DNA from: Prochlorococcus sp. AG-418-I20
Lineage (GTDB): Bacteria; Cyanobacteriota; Cyanobacteriia; PCC-6307; Cyanobiaceae
Direction: 5' to 3'
Length of the DNA stretch: 64,000 bases
Assembly: GCA_003214175.1 (NCBI GenBank)
Contig: QCLZ01000005.1
Span: 50,064 to 114,063, forward strand
Positions within the stretch are counted from its first letter, which is position 1; each line of letters starts with the position of its first letter. Below are positions 6,948-16,840 of this stretch, in pieces. Position numbers and translations under genes: made by a program. Below the pieces are notes generated by a model. It was not told where the DNA came from. It was given only the letters and a program-made list of their open reading frames with translations, and made no database searches.

Positions 6948-7841
6948 ATTCTCGTCAAACCCCTCACTCTTTTTAAAATTAAAATCATTCATAAAACTAT
7001 GCTTTAAACCATTAAATAAATCAAAAGTTGGAGCCCATTCTAAATCACGTTTAATCTTAGAGATGTCAGTCTGATAATGATTTAATCTAATTGGAAATCC
7101 CTTTCGAGATTTAGGATCTAATTTTTGATAATCAAATGTTCTTAAAGAAATCTCATTTTGGTTTAATCCAAGAACTTCTGCACATAAATGAATTAACCCT
7201 TTAATCGTAACTCCTTTTTCACCTGAACAGTTGTAAATATTATTTTTAGAATTTTCAAAATTTATGCATCTAATCATTACATCAGTCAGATCAGAAACAT
7301 GGCCTAGCTGAGTAATTAAAGATCCGTCACCAGGTATAGGAATGGATTTATTGGTAAATAATCTCTCAAAAAACCAATTTTCAACATTATTATAATTTCC
7401 TGGTCCATAAATATAAGTAGGTCTAAAACTTGTAAAAGGAATCTTCTGTTTTATCAACCAATTTTCTGTCTGAAATTTTCCTTTGTGCCGACTATTTGGA
7501 TCAATGGAATCGTTTTCAAATAAAGGTAGTTCGCAATTATCTTTATAAACCCCTGCAGAGCTGACATATATATATCTCTGAAAAGTGTTATCTAGATTTT
7601 CTATGAGAAGTTTCGTTTGTTCTAACTCTCTTCCAGAAATATCATAGACTACATCATACTTTTCATCTCTCAGTTTAACTAAACTTTCTAATTTATTCCT
7701 ATCACCCTTAATTAAATTTGTTTTTTCATGATTAGTTTTATTACCTCTTGTAAAAATATCAATATCATGATTTTTACTTAATAATTTTCCAACCAAAGAC
7801 TTGCCAACAAATCTAGTGCCGCCCATTACAAGAATTTTCAT
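6921..7841 (-). CDS. CSP41-like NAD-dependent epimerase/dehydratase family protein
   Basis: A 306-residue atypical SDR matching the cyanobacterial homologues of chloroplast stem-loop RNA-binding protein CSP41. The Rossmann loop is MGGTRFVGKSL (residues 6-16), the YVSSAGVYKDN segment takes the place of the catalytic Ser/Tyr region, and FRPTYIYGPGNYN is conserved in the family. In plants CSP41 binds and stabilises rRNA and chloroplast mRNAs, so an RNA-related role is plausible although the fold is a dehydrogenase. The ATG at 7841 is preferred over the TTG two codons upstream. Confidence 0.85.
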   Translation of the reverse strand: MKILVMGGTRFVGKSLVGKLLSKNHDIDIFTRGNKTNHEKTNLIKGDRNKLESLVKLRDEKYDVVYDISGRELEQTKLLIENLDNTFQRYIYVSSAGVYKDNCELPLFENDSIDPNSRHKGKFQTENWLIKQKIPFTSFRPTYIYGPGNYNNVENWFFERLFTNKSIPIPGDGSLITQLGHVSDLTDVMIRCINFENSKNNIYNCSGEKGVTIKGLIHLCAEVLGLNQNEISLRTFDYQKLDPKSRKGFPIRLNHYQTDISKIKRDLEWAPTFDLFNGLKHSFMNDFNFKKSEGFDENSDKILFNS

Positions 7842-7933
7842 ATTCAAAAAATATTTAACTGAAGTAGTAATCTTAAATAGAATTACATATTGAATAGTAC
7901 TACTAAGAAGTAATTAATGAAAAGGATGATTCT

Positions 7934-8701
7934 ATGGAACTAATACCAGCAATTGATTTAATGAATGGTAAGTGTGTAAGGCTTTTTAAGGGCGACTTTA
8001 ACAAAAGAAAAGACTTCACAAAAGAACCTCATGAGCAGGCTAAATTTTGGGAAAGCGAAGGGGCAAAGTATATACATATAGTTGATTTGGACGCCGCAAA
8101 AACTGGATTCCCAACAAACGATGAATCAATAAAAAAGATTGCAAAAACAGTTAACATACCTATACAAATAGGTGGGGGTATAAGATCTCAAGAAAGGATA
8201 GAACAATTATTTTCTTATGGTATTGAGAAAGTTATCATGGGGACCTCTGCAATAGAAAATAAAAAATTAGTTAAAGACTTATCGAATAAATTTCCTGGAA
8301 GGATAATTGTTGGGATAGATGCAAAAGATGGGAAAGTTAGTACAAGGGGTTGGCTCGAACAATCAAATATTTTAGCCACAGATCTAGTAAGGGATTTTTC
8401 TTCATTCAAAATCGCTAGTTTTATTGTTACAGATATAAATACAGATGGTACCTTAGAAGGAACAAATGAAGAATTCATAAAAAGCATACTGGAAATTACA
8501 GATATTCCAGTAATTGCCTCAGGAGGTGTTGGTTCAATTTCGGATTTATTATCCTTAGTTAAATTTGAAAATTCTGGACTTTTTGGCGTGATTGTGGGTA
8601 AAGCTCTTTATGAAAACAAATTTAAAATAAGCGAAGCGAATAATGTATTGTCGTCAGAGAGATTGAATGACTTTGATTTAAATAGAAAATACTTCGCTTA
8701 A
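7934..8701 (+). CDS. hisA: Phosphoribosylformimino-5-aminoimidazole carboxamide ribotide isomerase
   Basis: A 255-residue TIM barrel that catalyses the Amadori rearrangement at step four of histidine synthesis. The catalytic aspartates are seen in IPAIDLMNGKCVRL (D8) and GIDAKDGKV. The phosphate-binding loops IQIGGGIRS and IASGGVGS are both intact. An AAGGAT-like sequence about 9 bp before the ATG provides a ribosome site. The gene stands alone, divergent from the CSP41-like gene; other his genes are not in the window. Confidence 0.95.
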   Translation: MELIPAIDLMNGKCVRLFKGDFNKRKDFTKEPHEQAKFWESEGAKYIHIVDLDAAKTGFPTNDESIKKIAKTVNIPIQIGGGIRSQERIEQLFSYGIEKVIMGTSAIENKKLVKDLSNKFPGRIIVGIDAKDGKVSTRGWLEQSNILATDLVRDFSSFKIASFIVTDINTDGTLEGTNEEFIKSILEITDIPVIASGGVGSISDLLSLVKFENSGLFGVIVGKALYENKFKISEANNVLSSERLNDFDLNRKYFA

Positions 8702-8780
8702 AAGAGTATAAAAATTGATTTAAGGCTGGTATTTGCAGTAATTGTTAGTTAATTTTGTATAAGAGATAAGAAATCTAGTA

Positions 8781-10394
8781 TTGGAATTAATTTCAAAAAA
8801 AACGATATTGATTATTGCTCCAAGCTTAATAGCAGAATCTTTATCGCTTAAGCTAACATCACTAGACCAAAATTTAGATATTAATTTTAGTGATGGAATA
8901 AGTGATAAAACTCCGGATTTAGTTATATGGAATGTTCTTAATTTTCAATCAGAAGATCTTATAAGGTTAGAATTATTAAATTTAAGAAAAAAATATGATT
9001 CAAAGTTTCTTATAATACTATCTGGCGAAATTTTTTATGAAGCAAAAACCTCTCCATCATTAAATGCTGAAGGTTTTCTTTTAAATCCCAGTGCCGAAAA
9101 AGTACTTGAATCTATTGATACCATATTAAATGGAGGAAGAGTATTTGATATTGAAAATAAATTCCGGGTTCAATTAAACAAAAATAAGCATCTTTCTTTT
9201 AGTCAAAAAATTCTTACTTCAGGTCTGAAACAAATCGACACTGAGATTAACTATATATTTAAATATGCAAACTCTGACTCAACTCCAGAATTTTATAAAT
9301 TCATTTTAAAGGGAAGATTAAGAGAACTAATTACTGTTAAATCATTCCTTATTTTCTTATGGGGTAATTCATTAGAACTTTATACAGAGGCAGTTTATAC
9401 AGAAAACAAAATAAATCTTGAAAATAAGAACACTGTATTCATTAAAGATAAAAATACTATAGAAATATGGAATTTAATTTTTGAAAGACTAAAAGAAAGA
9501 TATAGCTTAAATAACTTAGAGGTTGAATTTAATAATTCATCAATAATTCTCTCTGGGATAAAGAAAGAGTTTATCTCACGTCTAATATGCAAAATGTTAG
9601 ATGAGTTAGATAATCTGGTAAAAAATATTAAGGAAAACTATAAAGAGAAAGATTTTAAAGATGATTTAAATTCTCTTATAAATGAACTTAAAATTAATAC
9701 TATTTCAAATATCACAGATAGTTATTTTAGATTAAAAAGAGGAAGCGAATCAATTTCAATAAATGATTTTCTTTATAATGAAGTTAGTTGTAAAGAGATA
9801 GATAAAGAATCTCATGAATCAATAATGTTTATCGAACCAATTATTAAAAATGAAGCTCTTGACTATGATGGAAAATTACTACCTTTATATGAAACAGAAT
9901 CGTTTTTAATCCTTGAAAATATAATTTCAAATTGGACAATTAGGAACTGTAATTTATTAGCTTCTGAAATCTTTAATATTTGTTCATCTTGGCCTGAATT
10001 AAGAACTGTACTTATAAATCCCGAATTACAATCAACAAGAAATTTTGAAAGATTTAGAAATAATATTAATAACTACAATCGTTGGCATGACTATATTTAT
10101 CTGCCTATCTACTTATATGAGAGTAAACGAGAATATATTGATATTATCGATAAGAAATTTACCCGTTTCTTTAAAAATGAGAATAGGGAGAAAGAATTAG
10201 ATAATCTAGAATGGCTTCAAAAACAAGTTACATTATTAGTTGAGATAAGAGATGCCGTAGCACCTCAGCTAGAAGTTGCGGTAAAGTATATCGGTAATCT
10301 TTTCGTAACTTTCCTTACAAAGGTCGTTGGCAAAGCTATCGGTTTAGTAGGAAAAGGAATCCTACAAGGATTAGGAAGATCAAGTTCAAAGTAA
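8781..10394 (+). CDS. DUF3685 (Ycf55-like) protein with receiver-like N-terminus
   Basis: A 537-residue protein starting at TTG. The first 110 or so residues (ILIIAPSLIAESLSLKL..., PDLVIWNV, FLIILSG) follow the pattern of a response-regulator receiver without a clear phospho-acceptor Asp. The C-terminal part, ending in VAPQLEVAVKYIGNLFVTFLTKVVGKAIG, is typical of DUF3685/Ycf55, a family shared by cyanobacteria and red-algal plastids. A hydrophobic stretch near the end could attach to membrane. It heads a long same-strand run reaching leuB. Function unknown. Confidence 0.75.
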   Translation: MELISKKTILIIAPSLIAESLSLKLTSLDQNLDINFSDGISDKTPDLVIWNVLNFQSEDLIRLELLNLRKKYDSKFLIILSGEIFYEAKTSPSLNAEGFLLNPSAEKVLESIDTILNGGRVFDIENKFRVQLNKNKHLSFSQKILTSGLKQIDTEINYIFKYANSDSTPEFYKFILKGRLRELITVKSFLIFLWGNSLELYTEAVYTENKINLENKNTVFIKDKNTIEIWNLIFERLKERYSLNNLEVEFNNSSIILSGIKKEFISRLICKMLDELDNLVKNIKENYKEKDFKDDLNSLINELKINTISNITDSYFRLKRGSESISINDFLYNEVSCKEIDKESHESIMFIEPIIKNEALDYDGKLLPLYETESFLILENIISNWTIRNCNLLASEIFNICSSWPELRTVLINPELQSTRNFERFRNNINNYNRWHDYIYLPIYLYESKREYIDIIDKKFTRFFKNENREKELDNLEWLQKQVTLLVEIRDAVAPQLEVAVKYIGNLFVTFLTKVVGKAIGLVGKGILQGLGRSSSK

Positions 10395-10408
10395 GTTTTA
10401 AAACTTTA

Positions 10409-10960
10409 ATGAAAATACTTCAATGGATCCTAATAGCATTAATTTTCTTAAGTCCATATAAAGCAAATGCCTCAAGAGATACTAATAGTTACGATGGCAA
10501 CATTTTTCCTATATATGCAGGTAATGGCGCAATAGTTCCTCCCCAGACAACTCTTCAGGAATCATTAAAAAATAAAAGAGTCGCAGTTTTATTTTTTTAT
10601 CTTGATGACAGCTCTGATAGCAAAGCTATGGCTCCGATAATATCTGGTTTAGATTTGATATGGAGAAATAATATAGATATTATTGCTCTAACCACTGATG
10701 AATTACAGAATAAAGAAAAGTCTGATCTTCCAAATGAACCTAATTATTATTGGAATGGATTAATTCCACAAACCATCATAATTAACAGTGATGGAGAAGT
10801 TAAATATAATGAAAATGGAATGATTAATATCGATGAATTAAATAATGTTATAGGAGAAATAAAAGGAATTGATTTAAAAAATACTCAATTTTCTGTAGAA
10901 AGTTTTAATGAATACAACAGTATAATTTCCGAAAAAGAAGATAAAACAAACATTAATTAA
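10409..10960 (+). CDS. Secreted/lumenal thioredoxin-fold protein without CxxC
   Basis: A 183-residue protein with a signal peptide (MKILQWILIALIFLSPYKANA, cut near residue 22) followed by a thioredoxin-like core: VAVLFFYLDDSSDSKAMAP where an active-site CxxC would lie, then IPQTIIINSDGEV, the cis-proline strand. No redox cysteines remain, so it is not an oxidoreductase. Location is periplasm or thylakoid lumen. Similar Cys-less proteins are common in cyanobacterial thylakoid proteomes. It starts 14 bp after the DUF3685 gene. Confidence 0.75.
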   Translation: MKILQWILIALIFLSPYKANASRDTNSYDGNIFPIYAGNGAIVPPQTTLQESLKNKRVAVLFFYLDDSSDSKAMAPIISGLDLIWRNNIDIIALTTDELQNKEKSDLPNEPNYYWNGLIPQTIIINSDGEVKYNENGMINIDELNNVIGEIKGIDLKNTQFSVESFNEYNSIISEKEDKTNIN

Positions 10961-10965
10961 ACAAA

Positions 10966-12132
10966 ATGATATTAATAAATATCTTCTTAATTATTTTAAT
11001 TTTTTTAATTCTGTCAGATTTATATATTAAAAACTCACCCAAAACAAAATTAAATCTGGTACCTCTAAATTACAAAATTAAAAAAAAGGATGGTTTAACC
11101 GAATTAATTACTGATTTAAAAATAACTAATACAAGTAAAAACAAAGAGACGATGGTATCTAATATAAATTTTGAATTAGATTTTTTCAAAGGTAAAGGTA
11201 ACGAATATTGTCAAAATTTAAACTATCAAGAAGATATTTTCATTCATGATAATAATAAAATTAAGAATTTAAATAATTATTGGCCAACAACAATTATCAA
11301 ATCAAATTCAGAATTATTTGTAAGAATCATATATAAATTTAGAAATAATAACTTTAGAGAAAAAATAAAATATCTATGGTTAAAAGTATTTTGGGAGAAC
11401 TATGGACATTTTGGTATTTCAAAAAATAAGGATTGTTTCTTGATTAATTTAGATGTTCAGAAACAAAGGCCGATAGAAGTCTTTGAAATTCCAATAAATA
11501 ATAAATATAAGGCTTTTGCAATTAAAACTGATTTACTTGGTTGTTTTGATGACCCTGTAAATACTGTGATTGATTACTGTAAAGGAATTGTAGAAGAAAA
11601 TGATATTTTAACAATTGGTGAGAGTCCACTTGCGATTATGCAAAATAGATATATAGCCCCACAAAATTTAGAATATAGTTTATTTTCGAAAGTATTCTGT
11701 TATTTTTTTCACCCCACAAGCAGTCTCGCAACAGCTTGTGGAATGCAACTATTAATAAATAGGATTGGAATCACAAGAATAACATTTGCATTAATTTTTG
11801 GATTTCTCTTTAAACTATTTGGTATTAAGGGAATGTTTTATAGATTAACTAGTTCAGAATCATCTCTAATTGATGATATAAGTGGTACAGTCACACCTTA
11901 CGACAAAAGTATAGTTATGGGTCCTATTAATGCAGATTTATTTTGCAACGAGGTCTCGAAATATTTAAATATAGAAGTTGCTGTAGTGGATGTTAATGAT
12001 CTTGGAGGTGTAAAAGTTTTAGCTAGTTCAAATAAGACAGTAAATAAAATACTCAAAAGAAACCTAGTATCTAATCCAGCTGGCAATGGAGATGAAAAAA
12101 CTCCTATAGTGATAATAAGAGAAAAAAAGTAA
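10966..12132 (+). CDS. CofE-like (F420-0:gamma-glutamyl ligase family) membrane-anchored protein
   Basis: A 388-residue protein with an N-terminal membrane anchor (residues 1-20), a beta-rich middle domain and a C-terminal CofE-like region containing ILTIGESPLAIMQNR, GTVTPYDKSIVMGP and NPAGNGDEKTPIVIIRE. CofE adds glutamate to coenzyme F420. Picocyanobacteria are not known to depend on F420, and the fused domain and membrane anchor suggest another gamma-glutamylation or a non-enzymatic role. The start is 5 bp after the preceding stop, and the next gene follows with no gap. Confidence 0.75.
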   Translation: MILINIFLIILIFLILSDLYIKNSPKTKLNLVPLNYKIKKKDGLTELITDLKITNTSKNKETMVSNINFELDFFKGKGNEYCQNLNYQEDIFIHDNNKIKNLNNYWPTTIIKSNSELFVRIIYKFRNNNFREKIKYLWLKVFWENYGHFGISKNKDCFLINLDVQKQRPIEVFEIPINNKYKAFAIKTDLLGCFDDPVNTVIDYCKGIVEENDILTIGESPLAIMQNRYIAPQNLEYSLFSKVFCYFFHPTSSLATACGMQLLINRIGITRITFALIFGFLFKLFGIKGMFYRLTSSESSLIDDISGTVTPYDKSIVMGPINADLFCNEVSKYLNIEVAVVDVNDLGGVKVLASSNKTVNKILKRNLVSNPAGNGDEKTPIVIIREKK

Positions 12133-13158
12133 ATGAAAAAAGGCATGAAAGTAACTTTTGAAGAACTCCATATAAGGCACATTAACCTTTTAATAGATAT
12201 TAAAAATAAGGAATTAAATAATTGGTTCTTTAAGATGGCAATTATAAATACATTTGATGACTTAAAAATTTTTTTAAATAATCTTAAGAAAAATAAAAAT
12301 AAATGCATAATTGCTATATCTGGAAACGAAATCATTGGTTATTTGAATATTTTTCCTCTAAACAAAAAAGAGACTTGCTTAAAAATATCTAAGCCAAAGT
12401 TAATTAACAACAAGTGCTCCTTAACTGATAAACAATTAACTTTAGGATTGATAAAAAAATGCATCTCAATAAAAGACATCAAAACCTCAAGTTGGATAAT
12501 TAACGCTGATATAAACAATATTGACCTTATATCAACATCAAGAGAATTAGGATTTCAACCTTTGGGAGAGATTATACTTTGGGATGGTTTCGATCTAAAT
12601 AAATCTATAAAGCAAAACACCCTAGGCTATGCCTTAATTAATGAATTCCAAAACATTAATAAACAAAATATATTGAAAATAGTGAATTTCATCAGATCAA
12701 ATCAATCTCCCTTAATAAGAAATATTTTAGATTTTGATCAAGTTGACATTCTTAAAAGAAATAACTCTAAAAGTGGAGCCTTAATATATGAAAATTCTGT
12801 TTTATGTACAATTTTGAAAGATATAAATTATCAAAACGAAGAAATTTATACTTTAACTATTAGTAGATATTGGGATAAAAAATTCGATTCCATTTTAAAA
12901 GAATTTATAAAAAGATTTTCTGAAAAATCTCCTAATTCATATTTAAAAACCTATAAAGAAAATTCTCAATTAAATCTTTTTCTCGAAGAATGTAATCTAA
13001 AAGAAAAAAATCAAGAACTTATTCTGATCAGGAATACAATAGTTAAGAATGAAGCCAAACAAGTAAATAAAATAAATCAATCTTTGGAAACAATCTTTGA
13101 AAAATTAAGTCCGCAAGGTAATCCATATCCATCTCCTTTTCCATTAAAAACGAAGTGA
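12133..13158 (+). CDS. GNAT-like acetyltransferase-fold protein
   Basis: A 341-residue soluble protein. Its N-terminal half resembles a GNAT fold ([18 protein letters not shown] as the central strands, [28 protein letters not shown] as the late helix and strand 'neighbours at position i' pattern). The acetyl-CoA pyrophosphate loop (Q/RxxGxG/A) is not clear, so activity is uncertain. The C-terminal half is Lys/Asn-rich and ends in a [11 protein letters not shown] proline segment. Its ATG directly abuts the previous stop and its own stop overlaps the ruvX start by 4 bp (GTGA). Confidence 0.6.
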   Translation: MKKGMKVTFEELHIRHINLLIDIKNKELNNWFFKMAIINTFDDLKIFLNNLKKNKNKCIIAISGNEIIGYLNIFPLNKKETCLKISKPKLINNKCSLTDKQLTLGLIKKCISIKDIKTSSWIINADINNIDLISTSRELGFQPLGEIILWDGFDLNKSIKQNTLGYALINEFQNINKQNILKIVNFIRSNQSPLIRNILDFDQVDILKRNNSKSGALIYENSVLCTILKDINYQNEEIYTLTISRYWDKKFDSILKEFIKRFSEKSPNSYLKTYKENSQLNLFLEECNLKEKNQELILIRNTIVKNEAKQVNKINQSLETIFEKLSPQGNPYPSPFPLKTK

Positions 13159-13616
13159 AATTCAGCAAACCTAAATCCAAATCAATTTTGAGTCTGGATG
13201 TAGGTACCAAAAGAATAGGATTAGCTTATTGTGATCCCCTATGCATAACATCAAATATTCTTCCAGCCATAAATAGATTTGAAAATCATCAAGAGATTAA
13301 AATCATTAGAAATCATATAGATGAATTAAATTTGACTGGTTTTATTGTGGGTATTCCACTTAATGAGGAAGGTCAAATGACTACTCAAGCTATTGATTGT
13401 AAAAAATACGGTCACTTACTTTCAAAAGAATTAAAGCTTCCATTTTCTTACGTCAACGAACATAGTTCAACTTGGGAATCTTCAAATAGATTTGGAATAA
13501 AAAAAGATAAATCTGGATTAATTGATAGTCTTTCAGCAAAAATAATACTTGAACAATGGATCGAAGAAGGTCCTGAATTAGAAGAATTAGCTGGTAAACG
13601 TCAGATAAAATATTAA
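13155..13616 (+). CDS. ruvX: Putative pre-16S rRNA nuclease / Holliday-junction resolvase homologue RuvX (YqgF)
   Basis: A 153-residue RNase H-fold protein. [14 protein letters not shown] carries the first catalytic aspartate, [11 protein letters not shown] the second motif, [10 protein letters not shown] the third and [15 protein letters not shown] the final acidic motif with the family's conserved SA-A/K-ILQ pattern. YqgF is essential in E. coli, where it matures the 16S rRNA 5' end. Starts at GTG overlapping the upstream stop, so translation is coupled. Length is typical. Confidence 0.9.
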   Translation: MKFSKPKSKSILSLDVGTKRIGLAYCDPLCITSNILPAINRFENHQEIKIIRNHIDELNLTGFIVGIPLNEEGQMTTQAIDCKKYGHLLSKELKLPFSYVNEHSSTWESSNRFGIKKDKSGLIDSLSAKIILEQWIEEGPELEELAGKRQIKY

Positions 13617-13641
13617 TATTAAAAAGGATAGAATTTTTTAA

Positions 13642-14178
13642 ATGAAAGAAACTAACTCAAATAATACATATGATGCACAGACTCTAATATTAAATGACTC
13701 AAATGGGAACGAGCTATTTTGTTATCTTGAACAATTAGTAAGTGTTGAAGGTCAAGAATATGCTTTATTAACACCAGTTGATACCCCTGTTAGTTTATTC
13801 AAGATAAATGAAAAAGATGAACCTGAACTAATTGAGAAAATTGATAAAAATGAACAAATTCTAAAAAATGCTGAATCAGTTCTACAAGAACATGATTTAA
13901 GACTTATTAGATCAGCAGTTACATTAACAGTATCAGGAGAACTTGAAGAGCCAATATACGATGAATTAGAAGAAGATTACGTTGATGATGATACCGAGAG
14001 TTATGAATTACTGATTAACTTTAATCTTTTTGACCAAGAATATGGCTTATATATTCCACTAGATCCTTTTTTTATTGTGGGTAAATTAAAAGACAAAGAG
14101 GCCTTATTAGTTGAAGATGATGAGTTTGATAGAATTCAACCTCTGATTGAAACTGAGCTTGAAAAAAGTAGTTCTTAA
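13642..14178 (+). CDS. DUF3727 protein
   Basis: A 178-residue acidic soluble protein. An N-terminal DUF1292-like half (TLILNDSNGNELFCYLEQLVSVEGQEYALLTP) is followed by an Asp/Glu-rich linker and a second half of the same kind (LINFNLFDQEYGLYIPLDPFFIVGK), so it looks like two related beta modules. This architecture is what is called DUF3727 in cyanobacteria and plastid-bearing plants. No catalytic motif is visible. It sits between ruvX and yqeG on the same strand with 25-bp and 5-bp gaps. Confidence 0.75.
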   Translation: MKETNSNNTYDAQTLILNDSNGNELFCYLEQLVSVEGQEYALLTPVDTPVSLFKINEKDEPELIEKIDKNEQILKNAESVLQEHDLRLIRSAVTLTVSGELEEPIYDELEEDYVDDDTESYELLINFNLFDQEYGLYIPLDPFFIVGKLKDKEALLVEDDEFDRIQPLIETELEKSSS

Positions 14179-14183
14179 AATAA

Positions 14184-14678
14184 ATGAGATCTATCCTAAA
14201 AGCCAATTGGGATTCAAACTTACCAATATATTCGATTTCTCAATCTGAATTGCAAAAAAAAGGAATTCATTCTTTATTGCTAGACGTGGATGGGACTCTG
14301 GTAAATAGAAAATCAAATATGATTCCAAAAGCTGTAGAAAATTGGATCTTAAAATCTAATCAACTTTTCTCCTTATATCTAATAAGTAATAATCCATCTA
14401 AAAAAAGAATCTCAAAGATAGCGAAAGAATTAAATTTAAAATACAAATACAATGCCTCAAAACCAAGAAAGAAGGTAACTTTATCTGCTATCAAAGAAAT
14501 TGGCAGTGATCCAAAAAATATAGCCATTATTGGCGACAGAATTTTTACAGATATAATTGTTGGGAATAGATGTAATATAAAAACAATTTTAGTTAAGAGA
14601 TTAAATAAAGATGGCTTGCCTATAAGATTTAATTTAACTTTGACAATAGAAAAATTAATTTCTCATTTTATAAAATGA
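14184..14678 (+). CDS. YqeG-family HAD IIIA phosphatase
   Basis: A 164-residue HAD-superfamily phosphatase. Motif I is [10 protein letters not shown] (D34 and D36), motif [12 protein letters not shown], a lysine follows in NASKPRKK, and motif III is [16 protein letters not shown]. The family includes bacterial YqeG and mitochondrial/plastid phosphatidylglycerophosphate phosphatases (GEP4/PGPP1), so dephosphorylation of PG-phosphate after PgsA is a reasonable role; pgsA lies 7 kb upstream. Its TGA overlaps the proB ATG (ATGA). Confidence 0.87.
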   Translation: MRSILKANWDSNLPIYSISQSELQKKGIHSLLLDVDGTLVNRKSNMIPKAVENWILKSNQLFSLYLISNNPSKKRISKIAKELNLKYKYNASKPRKKVTLSAIKEIGSDPKNIAIIGDRIFTDIIVGNRCNIKTILVKRLNKDGLPIRFNLTLTIEKLISHFIK

Positions 14679-15757
14679 AAACTTGGGTTATTAAAATTGG
14701 TACAAGTATTTTAAGGGGAACAGAGGAAACATCCACTGAAGAAGTTATTGAAACCCTTTCTAGATCCTTTACAAATTTTCTTTCAAAAGGGAACAAATTA
14801 ATTTTAGTAACTAGTGGAGCCGTCGGATTAGGTTGCCAAAAATTAAATATTAAAACGAGACCAAATGATTTAAGCACCCTTCAAGCTACTGCTGCAGTAG
14901 GTCAAGTTAATTTAATGTCCTTGTACGATAAAGTATTTAATAATTTAGGTCACAATATAGCTCAAATTTTAATAACCAAAGCTGATTTCAATTCAAGAGA
15001 ATCCTTTAATAACGCTTCTAAAACTTTAAAAAAATTAATCGATTTGAATGTAATTCCAATAGTAAATGAGAATGATACCGTAGCAAATGAAGAGCTTAAA
15101 TATGGAGATAATGATACCCTTTCTGCTTTAGTTGCCTTAGCTGTAAATGCTAACAAGCTTATTTTATTAACCGATATTGAAAATCTATACTCAAAAGATC
15201 CACGTATTAATAAAGATGCTCTACCTATTAAAGAAGTTCATATTAGTGAATTAAAAGAAATTAAAGATAAAAATATTCAAAACTCAAATAATGAATGGGG
15301 AACAGGAGGAATTTCTACAAAATTAATTTCTGCAGAAATAGCAACAAAAGGAGGAGTTGAAGTCCAACTAGTTGATGGAACTAATAAAAAAAACTTAATT
15401 GAAATATTTAGTGATAATAAAATTGGAACTTTATTTTATCCAGTGGAAAAACCTATTGGAAACAAAAAAAGTTGGCTTTCACATGCAATTCAAACAGTAG
15501 GGAAAATTACTTTAGATGATGGCGCTTCTTTTGCAATTAAAAAAAAAGGTGCCTCACTCTTAGCGGTTGGTGTTAAGAATGTAGAAGGAAACTTTACGAT
15601 TAATCAGGCAGTTAAAATCGTAAATACAAATGATAAAGAAGTTGCAAAAGGTTTAGTATCAATAAGTAGCGACAAATTAAGAAGTATCTTAAATAATAAA
15701 GAAAAAAACAACTCCTCGATAATTGTCGTTCATAGAGATGTTCTTGCTCTCTCTTAG
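14675..15757 (+). CDS. proB: Glutamate 5-kinase
   Basis: A 360-residue kinase for the first step of proline synthesis, making gamma-glutamyl phosphate. It opens with [12 protein letters not shown] (phosphate-binding), has [16 protein letters not shown] and [12 protein letters not shown] substrate loops, and [14 protein letters not shown]-terminal PUA domain occupies about residues 275-355 ([23 protein letters not shown]). Proline feedback sites are expected in the kinase domain. It overlaps yqeG by 4 bp. Confidence 0.95.
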   Translation: MKTWVIKIGTSILRGTEETSTEEVIETLSRSFTNFLSKGNKLILVTSGAVGLGCQKLNIKTRPNDLSTLQATAAVGQVNLMSLYDKVFNNLGHNIAQILITKADFNSRESFNNASKTLKKLIDLNVIPIVNENDTVANEELKYGDNDTLSALVALAVNANKLILLTDIENLYSKDPRINKDALPIKEVHISELKEIKDKNIQNSNNEWGTGGISTKLISAEIATKGGVEVQLVDGTNKKNLIEIFSDNKIGTLFYPVEKPIGNKKSWLSHAIQTVGKITLDDGASFAIKKKGASLLAVGVKNVEGNFTINQAVKIVNTNDKEVAKGLVSISSDKLRSILNNKEKNNSSIIVVHRDVLALS

Positions 15758-15777
15758 AAAAAAATTAAAACTGAAAA

Positions 15778-16812
15778 ATGCTTTTAAGTGATTTAGTTGA
15801 TCTAATAAAAAAAGGAAATTCAAATTTTATTAGTGCCAATATTATTGAAGATTTAAATATAGATGATGCTGCCTCATTAGATGATGCAGATAACCATCAA
15901 ATATCTTTTTTAGAAGAAAATAATATCCTTAAAGAAAAATTAGATCAAACTAAAGCATCAGCAATAATAACTTCTAACAACAATGAAATTATTAGTTCCC
16001 TAAAGAAACTCAATATATCAAACATAATTGTTAAAAATCCAAGAATTGCATTTGCAGAAGTATTGGATTGTTTATATAAACCTGTCAATTTCAAAGCTGG
16101 AATTCACGCTTCAGCCTTTATAGATAAAACAGCAATAATTGGAGCTGATTGCCATATTGGACCTAATGTCTATATTGGAGAAAATACTGTAATTGGCGAG
16201 AATAATCATATTCTCCCTGGAACATCAATTTTAGGAAATGTTCGAATAGGAAATAATAATATAATCCATCCAAATTGTGTTATTTACGAAAATACTACTC
16301 TAAAAAATAATTGTGTAATTAATTCAAATTCTGTTATTGGATCAGAGGGATTTGGTTTTATTCCTAAAGATGGCAAATGGGTAAAGATGCCTCAAAAAGG
16401 TGGTGTAAAAATAATGAGTTATGTAGAAATCGGAACAAATTGCTGTATTGATAGACCTGCAGTAGGATTTACTTTTATTGATGAAGGAACAAAGTTGGAT
16501 AATTTAATACAAATAGGTCATGGAGTTAAAATCGGTAAGAATTGTGCATTTGCAGCTCAAGTTGGTATCGCTGGAGGAGCAAAAATTGGGGATGGGGTTA
16601 TTTTGGCAGGACAAGTAGGCGTAAATAATAGAGTAAAAGTTGGGAATAATGTCATAGCAAGTTCAAAATGCGGCATCCATTGCGACATAGAAGATGGCAA
16701 GGTAATTAGTGGTTTCCCCGCGATGGATAATAAATCATGGCTAAGGAGTTCAAGTATTTTTAAAAAATTACCAGAATTAGCAAAAAAACTTAGACAATTA
16801 GACAAGCAATAA
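15778..16812 (+). CDS. lpxD: UDP-3-O-acylglucosamine N-acyltransferase
   Basis: A 344-residue left-handed beta-helix acyltransferase acting at the third step of lipid A synthesis. Hexapeptide repeats (I-G-x-N-x-x and variants) run from about residue 110 to 315, and the catalytic histidine is in LIQIGHGVKIG. The N-terminal uridine-binding domain precedes them. Its presence implies an LPS-type outer membrane and goes with the LptB-like ATPase at 37 kb. It begins 20 bp after proB. Confidence 0.94.
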   Translation: MLLSDLVDLIKKGNSNFISANIIEDLNIDDAASLDDADNHQISFLEENNILKEKLDQTKASAIITSNNNEIISSLKKLNISNIIVKNPRIAFAEVLDCLYKPVNFKAGIHASAFIDKTAIIGADCHIGPNVYIGENTVIGENNHILPGTSILGNVRIGNNNIIHPNCVIYENTTLKNNCVINSNSVIGSEGFGFIPKDGKWVKMPQKGGVKIMSYVEIGTNCCIDRPAVGFTFIDEGTKLDNLIQIGHGVKIGKNCAFAAQVGIAGGAKIGDGVILAGQVGVNNRVKVGNNVIASSKCGIHCDIEDGKVISGFPAMDNKSWLRSSSIFKKLPELAKKLRQLDKQ

Positions 16813-16840
16813 TTTATTGTTCTATTAAACAAAAATTTAA

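Noticed and set aside
11898..12335. 145-codon antisense frame across the CofE-like and GNAT-like junction
   Set aside because: It crosses two abutting real genes on the other strand and has no start signal or domain; the hydrophobic look comes from reverse-reading AT-rich codons.
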